64,000 nucleotides of DNA from Distichodus sexfasciatus. Lineage: Eukaryota > Chordata > Actinopteri > Characiformes > Distichodontidae. The stretch spans positions 747,865 through 811,864 of the forward strand of contig JAVGVS010000098.1 of the NCBI GenBank assembly GCA_032718565.1. The letters are read 5' to 3'. Below the pieces are notes generated by a model, which made no database searches, had not been told where the DNA came from, and saw only the letters and a list, made by a program, of their open reading frames with translations. Each line of letters begins with the position of its first letter. The first letter of the stretch is position 1. The position numbers and the translations under genes were made by a program. This document shows positions 61,426 to 64,000 of this stretch, piece by piece.

Positions 61426-64000
61426 TGACAGCTGCTATCTAAACCCAAGATAAACTTTTTGCTTAGGTTTTCTGCAACAGCGTAATGCTGTATTAGTGCA
61501 AAAGACGTTTAGTGTATGCAAATGTGTGTATAGGATCAGCAGTAAATAAGGACCAGTATTATTTGTATGGCTGTAGACAATATACATATTATTCAAAAGT
61601 AATAAAATTGGTCTACAAACGTGATTCATGTCGAAAGAGTCAAAGAACACACTAAACATACAAGATTTTCAAAGAAAAATCTTTATAAACAGCAGCTTTT
61701 GCTTACATTAGAAATTTGCAGTAGTGCCAGAATCACCGCTTTTAAATTCATATATTATTACAGCAATTATAAACATCTTATTCTCAAAATAAACCATTAT
61801 GCATCGACAGCATCAGCTTGTTACTCTAAACACTGAACCACAAACACAGTCTGCGATAAGATCGGAGCTTTAACGCGGATCATCGAGTAGACTACTTGAA
61901 GAAAACTCAGACGGTTTAAAAGCGCAAAGAGACTGCCTGAACGTTTTTCCATTGACGCTCTTATTCAGCAGGTACCAGCTAGTCTCGGTGTCAGTGAGGA
62001 ACACAAAGAGCTAATACTGTTTTGTGTGTGTGTGTGTGTGTGGGGTTGCAGACTTATTAAAGTTAAAGAAAAGAGTTGTAATGATGAAAAGTGGAAACAC
62101 AGATGTGTTGGCACACAGGTCCACGATGCCAACGGGCTTAAAGTGCATTTTTACAGGGTTATTTTTGCAAGAGGCGACAGGACGAAACCATGCAGTGCGA
62201 GTGTGAAAAACAATGGCAGTCGCCAAGCAGTGCATCCGGAACATGGCATTGGCAATTTGATGCTGAATAAACCATTTACGGATTAAGAAAGTGCGATTTG
62301 CAGAGGTCAAAGATCCTCTCAACCTGTGCGTTACATAGAGTCACGGATCTGCAGACTGCTCTTTCGAGTGCAAGCCGCCTGCATTTTCAGGATTCTAACT
62401 GAAGTCACTTGACAAAACGTAAGACTCAACTCAGCTTAATTTCGGGTGTTCGGCACGCTTCTTCGTTTCGATGGCCCCGAGAAGATCATGGCAGAAGTCG
62501 TTCAGCAACTCTGTCTTGGAAGCTTTTTTTTGAAATGTACTTTTGAAAGCGAACCAGCATTATCCCTGCTTTCAGCACCACAAACACACACACACACATT
62601 CCGGGTTTGGTTTCAGAGTTTTCAGCAGTGGATCTGTCACACCCTTTTTTCTTTCTCTTCTTTCAGAGAGCTGGTCCGTCACATATAATGTTTTCTCCAC
62701 GGCCAGGGAAGAACTCCATCTCCCAGAAGTGTGGATCTGCATACACTGCATCCAAAAGAAGAGACACAATTAGTAAGAGTTCATTTCACTGCAATGCTTT
62801 GTTAAAGTAATGTGTGTGTGAAAATTTGCTCACCGAGATCTCCAGGTCCAAGCCACAGGTTAAAAGAGCTGCACTGAGATTAGCAGTGATGAAGAGGCAG
62901 AACGCGGACCGTGGGGTAACCCTCACCTACCAGCAGCCAACCCAACACACGTGCTCCCTAACACACAACAAAGATCAACGGTGCTCAGCATGCACTTAAA
63001 ATACACATACACACAACCACAAACCTCAGAGAGTGCAATGACTCGTCTCTCTCACCCCGTCGCCCCCCCATGAGAAATTATCAGATACAACCAAGACGTT
63101 TAGAATACTAAGCAGATGCATGAGTGTTACTTGTCACTTTAGTGTAATCTTCTTTGGTTTTAAGGGTAGAGCTGGGCAGTGTGGGCAAAAATATAATCAC
63201 AATATTTGTTTTAAAAAAAAATTTTAAATTTATATTTCACATTCTTGTTGGAGTTTATACTGACCATCTACGTTACTAATTCACACAGACTAAGTAAAGA
63301 CTATCTTATGTTATTTTTTTTTTTTAATTATCAAACTATGCAAAACACAAAATTAATTAATTTGGAATATTTATGGGAATTTATGAATTATCTGAATATT
63401 TACTTTTACATATAATGAATATAGCATATATAAATGCATGCCTTAAAAATTAAATTGGCACCTGCAAAATATCAAAAACCTCTACCTTTAGACAATCTCC
63501 AAAATGTTTTCTAAAGTGAACTAGCACATATGAGGACTAATGTTTTTTTTTTAATGAGAATTATTTTTAAAACATTCAGTCTTGAGACGCACCTACTCTG
63601 CCTCTGAGAGCCAGTGCTGTAGGTCACCTGGCACCGCCTCAACGTAGTCTTGCCTTCCACCAGGGGGCAAAAGCAGCGTTGGGGGGAAAAGCCACGAAAC
63701 ATGTCATCTATAAACCCTGAGTCAGAGCTCCTGGTGGGAGAAAGAAGAGAAGCAGCAAGTTCAGTACTGACCGGGGCATAACAAGAGTTCGAGTCTTAAG
63801 AGACTAGTGCTGACAATTAACTGAAAAATGAATTGAAACTAACATTGAGGAACCTAAATCGATGCAATCTTATGGTTGAATCATGGTCGCGTATTTTTAT
63901 TAATTATAAAATTCTGTTAATACTTTCCCTAGTATGAGTTCATGTTCTGTCCTCTTAAAAACAATACTGTACGTGTTGTCAGGTCACACGGTCTTTTCCA
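61426..64000. other. Right-edge interval without an assigned gene
   Basis: Contains a GT run (62024-62041), a Staf/ZNF143-like site at 62712-62731, a CTCF-like motif CCACCAGGGGGC at 63657-63668, and several open segments on the minus strand that could be exons of a gene entering from the right (see findings). None matches a family I can name. Confidence 0.4.

Overview
The window is nuclear DNA of a ray-finned fish, most likely a teleost. All genes have vertebrate-type introns with GT-AG ends, the proteins match vertebrate families, and the spacers hold CA/GA/AAT microsatellites, L2-type LINE tails, tRNA-derived SINEs and the widespread teleost attgaattgaattg repeat tail. The species cannot be named from the sequence.

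Layout, left to right. (1) 116-8260, minus: a complete animal cryptochrome (CRY1/2-type clock protein) in 14 coding exons that join in frame to 642 residues. (2) 10405-16328, plus: rbbp5, the WD-repeat subunit of the COMPASS/MLL H3K4 methyltransferases, 14 exons, 552 residues. The 2.1 kb between the two starts is a head-to-head promoter region. (3) 16.3-22.9 kb: rbbp5 3' UTR, a diverged tandem repeat with a unit of about 370 bp, GA arrays, and one unidentified 74-codon minus-strand ORF. (4) 22941-33456, minus: a five-exon gene of the PDZRN3/PDZRN4/PDZK4 (LNX3-LNX5) family, 740 residues, with the C-terminal LNX3-homology region and the TTV-COOH tail but no visible RING and no complete PDZ domain. 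(5) 33.5-41.1 kb: its upstream region, with an 860-bp pyrimidine tract, then the promoter of (6) btg2, 41149-42136, plus, two coding exons, 168 residues. (7) 42.1-55 kb: btg2 3' UTR and a long gene-poor stretch with two unassigned CpG-rich promoter-like islands. (8) 55021-59347, minus: znf76, a Staf/ZNF143-type transcription factor with seven C2H2 fingers, 13 coding exons, 524 residues, with a probable non-coding first exon at 60739. (9) 60.9-64 kb: AAT arrays and some coding-like fragments that are not assigned.

The genes are not an operon and have no shared pathway, although several act in nuclear gene regulation (clock repression, H3K4 methylation, BTG/Tob mRNA control, Staf-type transcription). 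RBBP5 and BTG2 are both on human 1q32.1, so much of the block is conserved vertebrate synteny. The most unusual item is the PDZK4-like gene. It lies beside rbbp5, in the CNTN2 paralogon, which fits a further two-round genome-duplication copy of the PDZRN family that mammals appear to lack at that locus. It starts with a predicted dual-acylation motif and is surrounded by RFX X-box motifs. Exon coordinates were worked out by hand from splice consensus, reading frame and remembered family sequence; no database search was run.
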